Source: Flavobacterium hungaricum (GTDB lineage Bacteria; Bacteroidota; Bacteroidia; Flavobacteriales; Flavobacteriaceae). Taken from it: a stretch of DNA of 64,000 nucleotides. How positions within the stretch are numbered: position 1 is the first letter of the stretch; each line of letters begins with the position of its first letter. The DNA lies in assembly GCF_015182285.1 (NCBI RefSeq), contig NZ_PRDM01000003.1, positions 682,001-746,000 on the forward strand, given 5' to 3'. The notes below the pieces were generated by a model. That model ran no database searches. It was not told the origin of the DNA and worked only from the letters and a program-made list of their open reading frames with translations. Made by a program: the position numbers and the translations under genes. This document shows positions 31,458-40,756 of this stretch, piece after piece.

Positions 31458-32762
31458 TTACATCATTTTTCCCTCTTTGGCATATTCTTTTTTAATGCCC
31501 TGAATAAGATGATCGAGCTTAATGCTTTGGTTTTGGTCTTCAAGCGTTCGCAGACAAGCGTATTGAATGATATTTACAATATTGGCGCCTGTAATATCGT
31601 ATTTTTTTGAAAGTTCGTTAAGATTGACATCGTCGGCAATTTTGATTCCTTTAGGCAGATTGTTTTTCCACAATTGTAAGCGTTCACCGTAGGACGGCAC
31701 TTCAAACTCAATAATAGACTGAAACCTTCTTGTAAAAGCGGTATCGATATTGGTTTTAAAATTAGAAGCCAGAATAACCAGCCCAGGATGGTTCTCGATG
31801 CGCTGCAGTAAATACGAAACTTCCTGATTGGCATATTTGTCATGAGCGTCGCGTACGTTGGTTCTTTTTCCGAAAACGGCATCAGCTTCATCAAAAAAGA
31901 GAATCCAGTCTTTGTCGATTGCTTTGTCAAATAGAGAAGAAAGATTTTTTTCGGTCTCGCCAATGTATTTCGAAATCACCATTGACAAATCAATTCTATA
32001 AACGTCTCTTTTCGTATATTTTCCTAATAATGAAGCGGTCAGCGTTTTTCCGGTTCCCGGCGTTCCGTAAAACATCACTCTAAAACCGGGTTTTATTTTG
32101 GCTTTCATATTCCATTCATGAAGCAAAATATCGTTGAATTTAAGCCAGGTTTCTACTTCTTTTATCTGATTTAAAGTAGAAGTATTGAGAACAAGATCTT
32201 CCCAATCCAATTGGGTTTCTATTAGCTGGGCAGGAAAAATACTGCTGAGCTGCGGTTTGAGGATTTTTCCGGTGATGAATTTTTCGATGTATTCTTCTTC
32301 CAAAATTAATAAACCACTTAATTTAGGCTCACCGTGCGGCACAGATTCTATTTTTATAATTCCCTTTTTATACAGAAAAGATTGATTGTGTAAAAAGTTG
32401 TAGAATGAGATCCGGTTTTCCAGATCATTTCCGGCAATTAAAAACTGAGCTGTTTCTCCAGTTGGTAAAATACCGCGGTGATTTTTGGTTTTAATCCCTC
32501 CAAATTCCGGCAGTTCACCGCCATTTGGTAAATATTCGGCAATAGTAGAACTCAAAAAATCGGGCTTGATATGTGGAACCAGAGCTAATCCTAAGAGAAG
32601 AATATCAATTTCGACTAAATGATTTTCGATAATAAATTCATCAATAAAACCATTTGAATCAAGCTGATTAAAAAGAGGTTTTTCCATCGGATTTTCGACC
32701 TGAAAAAGATGATCAAGCTGGAATACGAATTGATTTTTTAAGTAAGTGACTATATTTTCCAT
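31458..32762 (-). CDS. eCIS AAA+ ATPase (Afp15/Pvc15-like)
   Basis: A 434-residue AAA+ protein. An N-terminal region of about 200 residues, typical of eCIS ATPases, precedes the ATPase core with Walker A GTPGTGKT (residues 233-240), Walker B ILFFDEADAVFG (about 287-298) and the arginine finger in TAFTRRFQS. In Afp and PVC systems this ATPase is needed for correct assembly or cargo loading but is not part of the final particle. It is the last gene of the cluster, one base after the CHAP protein gene, and separates it from the cargo genes. Role assignment is from family and position. Confidence 0.92.
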   Translation of the reverse strand: MENIVTYLKNQFVFQLDHLFQVENPMEKPLFNQLDSNGFIDEFIIENHLVEIDILLLGLALVPHIKPDFLSSTIAEYLPNGGELPEFGGIKTKNHRGILPTGETAQFLIAGNDLENRISFYNFLHNQSFLYKKGIIKIESVPHGEPKLSGLLILEEEYIEKFITGKILKPQLSSIFPAQLIETQLDWEDLVLNTSTLNQIKEVETWLKFNDILLHEWNMKAKIKPGFRVMFYGTPGTGKTLTASLLGKYTKRDVYRIDLSMVISKYIGETEKNLSSLFDKAIDKDWILFFDEADAVFGKRTNVRDAHDKYANQEVSYLLQRIENHPGLVILASNFKTNIDTAFTRRFQSIIEFEVPSYGERLQLWKNNLPKGIKIADDVNLNELSKKYDITGANIVNIIQYACLRTLEDQNQSIKLDHLIQGIKKEYAKEGKMM

Positions 32763-32763
32763 T

Positions 32764-33582
32764 TTATACTAATGATTCTATTGAAAAAAAATCAAGTTTT
32801 GATTGTTTATAGTTTCTGATTTTGTTCATCACAGCGTTTCCATTATGAGAACCGCCGGCATTGGTATTACCTTCAATAGTTTCTATGGTATCGGCATGAA
32901 CAGCAGTTACAATTCCGGTATGAATCCAGTCGTTTGGTGTTTTTTGAAGAAGAAATATGTCTCCCGGTTTTATTAGAGCAGGATTGGTTCGGGCAGTTTG
33001 ATAACGGGTTAAGATCTTTTTTTGAATACCCGTTGTACCGACGGTATCGCAGCTGTAAGTTAACGGCATCAGGGTTTTAAAGCTTTTTCCCTGAACAGCA
33101 GCTGCCTGATCAATAATGGCCTGAACAAATCCCATACACCAAAACCATTCTGTTCCTTCATGTCCGTCCATATAACTTCGAACCCAAGGTCCCGTATTAC
33201 TTTGGCTATTTATGACAAGTTCAAAAGGATTATTTTTAAGATGATTTTTGGCCGTATTCAGAATTAATTCCCTTAAATTATTCCCTGATATTGGGCTTTC
33301 AAAAGCTTTTTTAAGAGGAGAGACAAGTACATCAAATACGGTTTGATTTACAATTCCGTTTTGAGGAAGGCCATTGGATTTTTGAAAATTCAGCACTGCT
33401 TTTTCTGTTGCCGGACCAAAATCGCCATCAATATCTGTAGCGGTTCCAGAGTTTGGATTTTGCACAGCAAATAAATTAAGCCAGGACTGAATTTTTTCAA
33501 TGTCTTTTTTGTTATTATTTGCGCCTTTTCTTTCTTGTGGTGCTTTTATAACAAGTTCTTTTTGGTAGAATGTTTTTTGCAT
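32764..33582 (-). CDS. Peptidoglycan-binding and CHAP-domain hydrolase
   Basis: A 272-residue protein without a signal peptide. Residues about 28-90 (IEKIQSWLNLFAVQNPNSGT, DIDGDFGPATEKAVLNFQKS) form a peptidoglycan-binding domain type 1. The C-terminal part looks like a CHAP amidase/endopeptidase: cysteine in EWFWCMGFVQ, histidine in DWIHTGIVTAV, polar residue in ETIEGNTNAGG. It lies between the putative immunity gene and the AAA+ ATPase. It could cut the cell wall to release particles by lysis, or be a delivered cargo. Both options are inference. Confidence 0.8.
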   Translation of the reverse strand: MQKTFYQKELVIKAPQERKGANNNKKDIEKIQSWLNLFAVQNPNSGTATDIDGDFGPATEKAVLNFQKSNGLPQNGIVNQTVFDVLVSPLKKAFESPISGNNLRELILNTAKNHLKNNPFELVINSQSNTGPWVRSYMDGHEGTEWFWCMGFVQAIIDQAAAVQGKSFKTLMPLTYSCDTVGTTGIQKKILTRYQTARTNPALIKPGDIFLLQKTPNDWIHTGIVTAVHADTIETIEGNTNAGGSHNGNAVMNKIRNYKQSKLDFFSIESLV

Positions 33583-33643
33583 GACTAAAGTTTTTAGATG
33601 TTACTGTATTGCTTTTTCGTTCATGAAAGGATATGGCTGTTTT

Positions 33644-34249
33644 TTAATTGTCTTTATTAAAAATGGTTTTAACTGAATTTTGAATTTCTCCAAACTTACC
33701 TATTGAAAACAGTTCTTGCCATGAATTTAAACCTTTGGTTTCTATTAATTTATCGAAGTATTCATTTATTGATAAATTTAATTTACTGTAACCGTATCCG
33801 GATTTAAAATAATATAACTCATCTTTGATTTGATTATCAGTCTGTTTAAAAAACGCAATTTCTGTTTCATCAGAATTAAAATAATCAAAGGGTTTAGCCA
33901 TCAGCATAAACTTGTTTTGTTCTTCATCATTATTTTCATTAAAGCGTCTCATCCAATACTCTTGATAATTTTTTAGATTTAAAAATTGGTCAATGTCAAC
34001 AATATTGATTTCACCAAATAAATCTAAATCTCCATTTGCTGAATCCCATTGTATTTCTACACTTCCAATCTTATTGTAAAATGCCTTTATGGAGTCAGCT
34101 ATGATTATATTATTTTCTTCTTCTAAAAATTTAATATAATGTTCAGGATAACCAGATTTTATTGAATACTTAATAATATTTACATTCTTGTTTAATAGGA
34201 GTTCATTGATTAAACCGGAAATTGCTAAGAAATAATTTTTACTCTCCAT
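33644..34249 (-). CDS. Putative SUKH (SMI1/KNR4)-like immunity protein for the cargo toxin
   Basis: A 201-residue acidic soluble protein. Segments HYIKFLEEENNIIIADSIKA then FYNKIGSVEIQWDSANGDLD and LFGEINIVDIDQFL have the helix - strand - G.I.I...FL order of SUKH-fold immunity proteins, ending with a late FDKLIETKGLNSWQELF helix. Its start lies 5 bp after the stop of the large nuclease-like cargo gene, the standard toxin-immunity order. The SUKH match is by eye and should be treated as probable, not proven. SUKH proteins often neutralise nuclease toxins, which fits. Confidence 0.65.
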   Translation of the reverse strand: MESKNYFLAISGLINELLLNKNVNIIKYSIKSGYPEHYIKFLEEENNIIIADSIKAFYNKIGSVEIQWDSANGDLDLFGEINIVDIDQFLNLKNYQEYWMRRFNENNDEEQNKFMLMAKPFDYFNSDETEIAFFKQTDNQIKDELYYFKSGYGYSKLNLSINEYFDKLIETKGLNSWQELFSIGKFGEIQNSVKTIFNKDN

Positions 34250-34254
34250 AAATT

Positions 34255-37200
34255 CTAAATTTGAATTGTATAAGTTGTTGTTCCTATAGTTATTGTTGTT
34301 CCATTTTTGCTTGTAAGTAAAGCAAAGTCTGAAGTTGCTGCATCACTTGAATAACGCATTGAATTTGTTCCTTCTGCGGCTAAAATTCCATAAACAGTAT
34401 TAAGTGAAGATTGACTATAAGGTAAATGGCTTAAAAATCTTCTTGAATATGCTAATTGTAATCTTCGACCTATTCCTCTTCCAAATACTTCGGTAAATTC
34501 AGTTATCGAAGCATTACGTAAATCTAAAATTGTCGGTCCCGATGAACCAGCACCAGTTAGTGAAGGAGGTGGGTTTATTAGTCCGGATGCCCATCTGTCA
34601 ACTGATCCAATAGGTGTTGTTTGTCCTGCCGGAGTAACGCTGCACTGTTGCCATTCAATAATTATACTGCTTGGAAAATTTTGCATAGGTGCCGGATGAT
34701 AATCAACTTTAGTTTCATATTTCAATACTTTGTCAGCATTTGCCGGATCTCTTAATTTGTTTAATGCTCTTTGTTCGATTTGTGCAGCTGGAGTATTAAC
34801 TTTATTATCTGCTGGGACAAGATTGTTTGGATTATTTCCTGGACCATGTAATCTATCCGCTATAAGGTGCATTCTATTCCAGCTGCGAATATCAATTAAT
34901 GAAGCTCGGTCTAATAGAGTTAAATGATCCCAGCCTGGAGGAAAATTTGCTCCGCGTCCTGGTGGTGATCCAACAGTATTACCAGGAAGAGTGGTTAAAG
35001 GATCTGCCTTAACAAGAGTTGGTCTTCCATTTGCTGTTCCTGCTACCTGAAAGTTGGTAGTAATTGCATTTTGCCCAGGTGCAAGTCCTAATGATTGTAA
35101 ATCATCTTTAATTAATTTTAATTTATCTTTCAATTCACGCTCTTTAGCTTGTTTTGTTACAGCTGGTGTTGCCGGCGTTGCATTTTCAAGTGCATAAAGC
35201 TGGCCGACTAAAACATTTGCTGCATTATAATTTTGTCTTGCATTTGAAATTTTAGTTAATTTTTCAGTTTTTTCAGGACTGTCTGGTGTTTTTTGAGTTT
35301 CTGTTTGTTTAGCATTTAAAAAATCTTCTAAACGCTGTCTTTGACTGTATATGTTTATTATTCTCGTTCCATTTTGCTCTTCGATTTTGATAGTGTGATT
35401 TTCTCCGTTAGAAAATGTAACAGGAGTATTGAATCCTAACCAGCCAAAAATAGCATCTCTGGCACTAGCACCCATTGCCATAACCCTGTCCAATAACGCC
35501 ATTCCTGTATCAACCGCTTTATTGACCAGCCAGGTAAGTGCTTCGTCGACCATTTGTTGTACGGAGATAATCATTTCGCCAATTCTTGCCCCAATGCCGG
35601 TTAAACCAACCTGATTCGCTAAGAATCCTATTACGACCGGCATGGCTTGTCCCATGGTTCTTTCGAGATAATTTGCAGCTGTGGCAACATTTCCTCGGGC
35701 CAAATCGGCTACACCATTGACAAACGAATTAACCACTTCTAGCATTTCACGCAGGTATTTGATAAAACTTTGTATCGCGTTAAAGAAAGCCATAGCACCG
35801 TTTATCACGGCCATGATTCCCGTTGGGTCCAACATGCTTAAAAGTCTGGCGGTTATTCTATTAACAATGCGCTCCATGACAAAGTTTTTCACGGCATCGA
35901 GAACGGTATTCCACAAATTGCTAAGCTGTTCTTGTATTTTATCCCAAATCGCTGCCATACCGCGTTCCTGAACATCTTTTATAAATGTCCAAATACCTTC
36001 GAGCGTATTAATCATGCTTCGGATTCTGGCTACTCTTGCCGGCCCAATACGCGGATGCGCGGCTAGTTTTTCCCAGATTTTTTCCATCGAGATATTGAGC
36101 ACTTCCATAACCCAGGTAATAACCCCTTGTAAAGAGAAATCAGTAAGCACCGGAATATTAGCATCTTTCAACTCGCTCATCAGCCAGCCGGTAACACCGT
36201 TTATCAAATGGGTTACGATATTGTCAAAGAACTGTATGAATCCTTGTTTAAGCGCTCTGAGTATATTTTTTAAGAAACCAATTGGATCTTTCTTGATATC
36301 GTCAATTGCTTCCAATGCTCTTGTTATGATATTTCCGATAAGGTCAAATGGGAAATTCATAATCTCTAGAATCGCGATAATTACAATTCGCACAATCTCT
36401 GCCACAAACGCAATCAATCGCCCTATAGGTTCGCCAAATTTTTCAATAATTCGGGTAAAAGCATCCAGCGGATTAATAAGATCGTTAATAGTAAACGAAT
36501 TCCAGAGATCTGTAAAAAGCTGGATAATTGCCTCCGGAGTCATGTTTAAGGTTGCGACAGCGGCTTCAATTTCGCCTGTAATTCTGGCTATTGCACCAGA
36601 TTCTACCATTTGCGCGTATTGTTCTTCGCCGCCGTCCATGAGGCTCATAAAACCTCTGATAAGATTAGGCACAGATCGTTCGACTGTTTCATTGGTAAAA
36701 GGATCACGTCCTATAATTACTTTAATTAACGAATAACCCCGCACCGTTGCAGCCTGAGCAGACAAATAACCTAATAAAGAATCTTTTACCAATTCTAAAA
36801 CTTTTAAAGCTACGCCCGAAGCAAAATCCCAAACTCTTTGCAGGAAGGCGCCTGCATTCGATGCCAAAGCGGTAAGATTAGCATCAATGTTAGCAAGATT
36901 AGAAGGCTGAATAGAATCCCAGGCAGCAGTAATAAGACCTCGGAGTTCGCCTAATAGCGAATTGAAAGTTCCAACCTGAGTGTCGAGCCAGTCGGCTGTT
37001 TTTTGCAGCGTGCCTTTTTCGCGCATTTGCTCCAGTTCTGTCTGCTTGTCAATTAGTATTAAGAAATCTTCTAATATTTCGACTGTTGTGGCACTAACTT
37101 CTTTATCTCGTAAAGGGTCGTATTTGATTATTTTTTTGAGAAGTGAATATGCTTTGTTTTCTGCCAGTAAAGGTTCTGCAACTTCAATCAAGGCTTCTTT

Positions 37201-38526
37201 GATCCAGGTTATAATTTGATCAACAAGAGAAGCCGCAAAACTAGTTACCCGACCTACCAGGGTATTAAATTTAGTTCTGACAACATCTATAAAAGTTGAA
37301 ATTGAAGATTCGTCCCAAGCATCTTTAACAAGTTGGAGTAACGCATCCATACTGAGACCGACTTCACTCAAGCGATTGCTGACCCAGTCAAAAACACGAT
37401 CAATAATGCCGTATTCTTGCAGTTTGTCAAATAGGACTGTACCAAAAGGAACAAGACCCATAAATCCTTCAATAAGATTGACGGCATTTCTTTGGACATT
37501 TACATCATTCAAAGGATCGTAACCCGCTACCACGGTAAGCAGTGTATAACCGGGAATATGTCTGACATTGTCTTTTATAAAATCAGGAATCGCAAAGGAC
37601 AATAAGGATCCCTGAATCATTTCGGGAGCAGGAGAGATGGAGTCTGGTTTTTTTCTAATGGCAGCGCCCTGCTGTACCGTATGCGTTAATTCATGGGCGA
37701 GTAAATGTTTACCGCTCTGCGAATTTGGATTGTATTTTCCTTCGTTGAAATAAATATTGTTCCCGGTTGCAAAAGCCTGAGCTCCCAATTGCTTATTCAT
37801 TTGAACCGCGTTGGAATCATTATGAATACGGACATTGCTGAAATCGGCTCCGATACCAGTTTCCATTTCGGTTTTTACTTTTCCGGATAGAGGAGAACCG
37901 CCACCTTTACTGCTGTTTAAATTAGACTCTAAATTAGAAGTATCACTGGGGTTGGCATCGCCGGCAGCACTCTTTTGTATTTGTTTTTCGTCGTCTTTGG
38001 CTTGTTTGTCTTCTTCTTTTTTCTGCTGTAGATTTTCTTCTTCCCCTTTATTTTGAATTAAAGGTTTGAAGGAGGAGATTTTTCTTGAGGCAGTTTCTAT
38101 TTTTTGGACTTCTTTCTTCTGGATCAACGTTTTTGATGCAGCAAAATCCGGATTGATTTCTCGTTTTTCGGTTGTTCGCGAATCGAGTTTGTTTTGAATT
38201 AGTTCTTCTTTTAGCTGTACAACGGGCGTTATGGTTTGGTTGGCAGTTTTGCGCTGTATTGCTTTATTTTGCTCTTCCTGTTTTTGAACATTGCCCGCTA
38301 ATTTTTTTTGTACTACCGGCGATGGAGAAAAGAAAGCGTCTGGGTTTGTTGTCTGTTTATTGGTTACTACCTGATCTGCGACCTTGTCGGCTTCTGCTTC
38401 GTATTTATCGTTAGATTTTCCTATATTCAATTTTGCCTGTACCCCAAAAAAAGATTCCTTCCCCTTGTCATGATGTGACGCGGAGTGCGAAGGATTTGAG
38501 TTTGTTTTTTTGGTTAAGACGGACAT
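34255..38526 (-). CDS. Large eCIS cargo: DUF4157 head, helical repeats, nuclease-like C-terminal toxin
   Basis: A 1423-residue protein. Residues 1-200 are low-complexity and charged; residues about 215-290 are a DUF4157 domain (GADFSNVRIHNDSNAVQMNK) with metalloprotease-like HELTH at 278-282. A long helical region follows, with at least three repeats of about 130 residues, each opening like YTLLTVVAGYDPLND, YSLLKKIIKYDPLRD and YSLIKVIIGRDPFTN. The last 230 residues contain RSWNRMHLIADRLHGPGNNP and NLVPADNKVN (H at about 1220), resembling the H-L-[IV]...GPG...NLVP...N block of DNA/RNA non-specific endonucleases. DUF4157 marks eCIS-loaded cargo. The immunity-like gene follows 5 bp downstream. 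Confidence 0.8.
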   Translation of the reverse strand: MSVLTKKTNSNPSHSASHHDKGKESFFGVQAKLNIGKSNDKYEAEADKVADQVVTNKQTTNPDAFFSPSPVVQKKLAGNVQKQEEQNKAIQRKTANQTITPVVQLKEELIQNKLDSRTTEKREINPDFAASKTLIQKKEVQKIETASRKISSFKPLIQNKGEEENLQQKKEEDKQAKDDEKQIQKSAAGDANPSDTSNLESNLNSSKGGGSPLSGKVKTEMETGIGADFSNVRIHNDSNAVQMNKQLGAQAFATGNNIYFNEGKYNPNSQSGKHLLAHELTHTVQQGAAIRKKPDSISPAPEMIQGSLLSFAIPDFIKDNVRHIPGYTLLTVVAGYDPLNDVNVQRNAVNLIEGFMGLVPFGTVLFDKLQEYGIIDRVFDWVSNRLSEVGLSMDALLQLVKDAWDESSISTFIDVVRTKFNTLVGRVTSFAASLVDQIITWIKEALIEVAEPLLAENKAYSLLKKIIKYDPLRDKEVSATTVEILEDFLILIDKQTELEQMREKGTLQKTADWLDTQVGTFNSLLGELRGLITAAWDSIQPSNLANIDANLTALASNAGAFLQRVWDFASGVALKVLELVKDSLLGYLSAQAATVRGYSLIKVIIGRDPFTNETVERSVPNLIRGFMSLMDGGEEQYAQMVESGAIARITGEIEAAVATLNMTPEAIIQLFTDLWNSFTINDLINPLDAFTRIIEKFGEPIGRLIAFVAEIVRIVIIAILEIMNFPFDLIGNIITRALEAIDDIKKDPIGFLKNILRALKQGFIQFFDNIVTHLINGVTGWLMSELKDANIPVLTDFSLQGVITWVMEVLNISMEKIWEKLAAHPRIGPARVARIRSMINTLEGIWTFIKDVQERGMAAIWDKIQEQLSNLWNTVLDAVKNFVMERIVNRITARLLSMLDPTGIMAVINGAMAFFNAIQSFIKYLREMLEVVNSFVNGVADLARGNVATAANYLERTMGQAMPVVIGFLANQVGLTGIGARIGEMIISVQQMVDEALTWLVNKAVDTGMALLDRVMAMGASARDAIFGWLGFNTPVTFSNGENHTIKIEEQNGTRIINIYSQRQRLEDFLNAKQTETQKTPDSPEKTEKLTKISNARQNYNAANVLVGQLYALENATPATPAVTKQAKERELKDKLKLIKDDLQSLGLAPGQNAITTNFQVAGTANGRPTLVKADPLTTLPGNTVGSPPGRGANFPPGWDHLTLLDRASLIDIRSWNRMHLIADRLHGPGNNPNNLVPADNKVNTPAAQIEQRALNKLRDPANADKVLKYETKVDYHPAPMQNFPSSIIIEWQQCSVTPAGQTTPIGSVDRWASGLINPPPSLTGAGSSGPTILDLRNASITEFTEVFGRGIGRRLQLAYSRRFLSHLPYSQSSLNTVYGILAAEGTNSMRYSSDAATSDFALLTSKNGTTITIGTTTYTIQI

Positions 38527-38560
38527 ATCTGATTATTGTATTTTGTGGAAAATCATTTCA

Positions 38561-39844
38561 TTATGATGCATCTATGCTGAGGCTTCCTGTTAAACTGCAG
38601 TGCGTTGGATCGCCATTGTACCCGCTCAGAATAATTTGCACATAGTAAGTGCCATCAGTCAAATTAGAAACAGACGTACTTCCACCTGATAATGGAATTG
38701 CAGCACTATGCTCATTACTATCTATCAAAAATCTTTTTCTATATATTTTTACCTCCATTGTAGAGGCGATATTGCTGCATCTTGGCGGTCCAGTCCATTC
38801 TAAATTTGATGTTACAGTAACTGTTCCGCCACTACTCACGCTAAAGTTGTTAGACTCTCTTATTTGAGTGGTCCATCGGCTTATGTTCCAAGGTATTGTA
38901 GAGAATTGAAGCATATTTTTTTTCTGAACATTATTTGCTGTCTTAGTGCCTGTTTGCTGTATCGTATGCGTGAGTTCATGCGCAAGCAAATGTTTCCCTT
39001 CTTTAGAATCTGGATTGTATTTTCCTTTATTAAAATAAACATCATTACCGTGTGTAAACGCTTGTGCGCCCAGCTGTTCGCTCATTTGAACCGCTTTACT
39101 GTCTGTATGGATGTTTACGTTGCTAAAATCAGCACCAAAACCAGCTTCCATTTCTTGCTTTGTGGTTGCGTCCATTCCGTTACCGCTGCCTTTAGAGCTG
39201 TTAAGGTCACTTTCAACTCCTTCGTTTACCGAGTTGGACTCATTTAATTTTGCCTGAACTGTTTTTTCTTCTTCCTTATCTTCTTTTTTCTGAACTTGTT
39301 TGTCTTCGCCTTCGCAGTCGGCACATTTTTTTTGGACTTTTTTGTCTTCCTCTTTTTCAGCTTTTTTCTGAACTTTCTTGTCTTCTTCTTTATCGGATTT
39401 CTTTTGTACTTTTTTGTCTTCTTCTTTTTCAGCTTTTTTCTGAACTTTCTTGTCTTCTTCTTTATCAGATTTCTTTTGGACTTTTTTGTCTTCCTCTTTT
39501 TCTGCTTTTTTCTGAACTTTCTTGTCTTCTTCTTTATCGGATTTCTTTTGTACCTTTTTGTCTTCCTCTTTATCTCTTTTTGGAAGAGATTTTTCTTGTG
39601 CCAGATCTTGTTTTTGGACCTTCGAAATGGTTTCAGAAAGGGGTTTTTGCTGTACAGTTTCTTCTCTTTTTGTTGATAAAAGTCCGCCTGTTTTCGGTTT
39701 GTTTACCACTTTGTCGGCCACATTATCAGCCTCTTTTTCATACCTGTCCCCAACGGTTCCTGTAGTTAGTTTTTTTTGAACTTTCGGTCCAAAAAAAGGT
39801 GAAGGGGAGCCGTTTGATGCTTTTTTATGTTCAAATTCTCTCAT
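38561..39844 (-). CDS. Second eCIS cargo with DUF4157 domain and KEEDKKVQKK repeats
   Basis: A 427-residue protein. A short head (FGPKVQKKLTTGTVGDRYEK) is shared in style with the large cargo. Residues about 92-173 are seven or eight copies of an 11-residue unit of KxEEDKKVQKK type. Residues about 225-298 are a DUF4157 domain with HELTH at 289-293. The last 120 residues (NISRWTTQIRESNNFSVSSG, WTGPPRCSNIASTM, ending LTGSLSIDAS) look like a beta-sandwich and would be the effector module, unlike the nuclease of the neighbour. No immunity gene is obvious next to it. The domain type is secure; effector activity unknown. Confidence 0.78.
   Translation of the reverse strand: MREFEHKKASNGSPSPFFGPKVQKKLTTGTVGDRYEKEADNVADKVVNKPKTGGLLSTKREETVQQKPLSETISKVQKQDLAQEKSLPKRDKEEDKKVQKKSDKEEDKKVQKKAEKEEDKKVQKKSDKEEDKKVQKKAEKEEDKKVQKKSDKEEDKKVQKKAEKEEDKKVQKKCADCEGEDKQVQKKEDKEEEKTVQAKLNESNSVNEGVESDLNSSKGSGNGMDATTKQEMEAGFGADFSNVNIHTDSKAVQMSEQLGAQAFTHGNDVYFNKGKYNPDSKEGKHLLAHELTHTIQQTGTKTANNVQKKNMLQFSTIPWNISRWTTQIRESNNFSVSSGGTVTVTSNLEWTGPPRCSNIASTMEVKIYRKRFLIDSNEHSAAIPLSGGSTSVSNLTDGTYYVQIILSGYNGDPTHCSLTGSLSIDAS
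39326..39574 (-). repeat. Tandem repeat coding for KxEEDKKVQKK units
   Basis: A 33-bp unit is repeated about seven and a half times, with alternate units coding SDKEEDKKVQKK and AEKEEDKKVQKK, so the higher-order period is 66 bp. The antisense strand shows long open frames only because of this repetition. Confidence 0.85.
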
Positions 39845-39879
39845 GACGTATTATTTTACCATTTGGATTCATAATTTGT

Positions 39880-40737
39880 TTAATAAACAAACTGCGGACT
39901 ATTTGCCGTAACACCTTCTTGCTCTAATGCGCTTTTTATCTGTTTGTACCAAAACGGAAAGATCTTGGAGAGGCGAAGTTCAATTTCATCAACAACATAC
40001 TTTTCATATTTTTTCATTCCAAAAAAATGAGAATACCCGATAGAATCGGCATGTTTTCCTTGTTCAGTTATGTTTTCTCCTTTTAGCAGAATTGTGGGAT
40101 TATTGTTTTTATAATTCAACAGCGATGCGAGCGTATACTGCTCGATTAGAATACAGGTTTCATAACCTTCTTGTTTTAATACCGTAAAGCTTTTTTGGTT
40201 TTCTAAGTATATTTTCTCCAAATCATAATAGCTTTTTATAAATTCATCACGGAGCTTGAGATCGTTAAAACCAAATATGCCGCAATTGTAGGAATAGCCT
40301 AAATTAGAATGCCAATAGGGCAGGTTATGAGTGTATTTCGTAAATAATTCTACCTGTTTCCTGTAATGGATTTCATAAGTATCTTCCCTGCGTTCTACGA
40401 TGACGTCATCAAAACTAAAATCTATTTTTTTCTTAATAAATATGTCGGTGTCTATGTGGACAAAGGGCTCTGTTTGTACTTCCATGGCATTAATTTTAGA
40501 TTTCATCCAAAGTTCGATTCTGTTGTCATTTTGCACTTTGGTTACAGCACAAGGAAGCATATACAGGAACTTAAATCCTATTTCATCTACATAAAGCTCA
40601 ATTTCATCATACCATAAATGACTGTATAATATGCTTAGAGCCGTCATGTAGATCGTTTCCTTTAGTTTGTCTCCCATATTCCATCTGTTACTCATTATAG
40701 GAAGTACATCCAAACTGTAAATTATCTTGTGTTTCAT
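39880..40737 (-). CDS. Glycosyltransferase-like protein (DUF6734-like), copy A
   Basis: A 285-residue protein with a putative DxD-type site in FVHIDTDIFIKKKIDF, the hallmark of GT-A glycosyltransferases. It starts KIIYSLDVLPIMSNRWNMGD, and contains YNCGIFGFNDLKLRDEF and a final SHFFGMKKYEKYVVDEIE helix. It is clearly a paralog of the protein encoded 19 bp upstream. I think of the uncharacterised DUF6734 family, but that name is from memory of the pattern. Sugar transfer to a particle component, cargo or cell-surface molecule would be the guess. It lies between the cargo genes and the tape-measure gene. Confidence 0.6.
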   Translation of the reverse strand: MKHKIIYSLDVLPIMSNRWNMGDKLKETIYMTALSILYSHLWYDEIELYVDEIGFKFLYMLPCAVTKVQNDNRIELWMKSKINAMEVQTEPFVHIDTDIFIKKKIDFSFDDVIVERREDTYEIHYRKQVELFTKYTHNLPYWHSNLGYSYNCGIFGFNDLKLRDEFIKSYYDLEKIYLENQKSFTVLKQEGYETCILIEQYTLASLLNYKNNNPTILLKGENITEQGKHADSIGYSHFFGMKKYEKYVVDEIELRLSKIFPFWYKQIKSALEQEGVTANSPQFVY

Positions 40738-40756
40738 CGATAGCTATTTATAGTTT

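Noticed and set aside
39250..39779. Long plus-strand open frames rich in F, L and S opposite the KEEDKKVQKK repeats
   Set aside because: They are the antisense of a tandem lysine/glutamate-coding repeat with no stops by composition; three frames are open at once, which marks an artefact.
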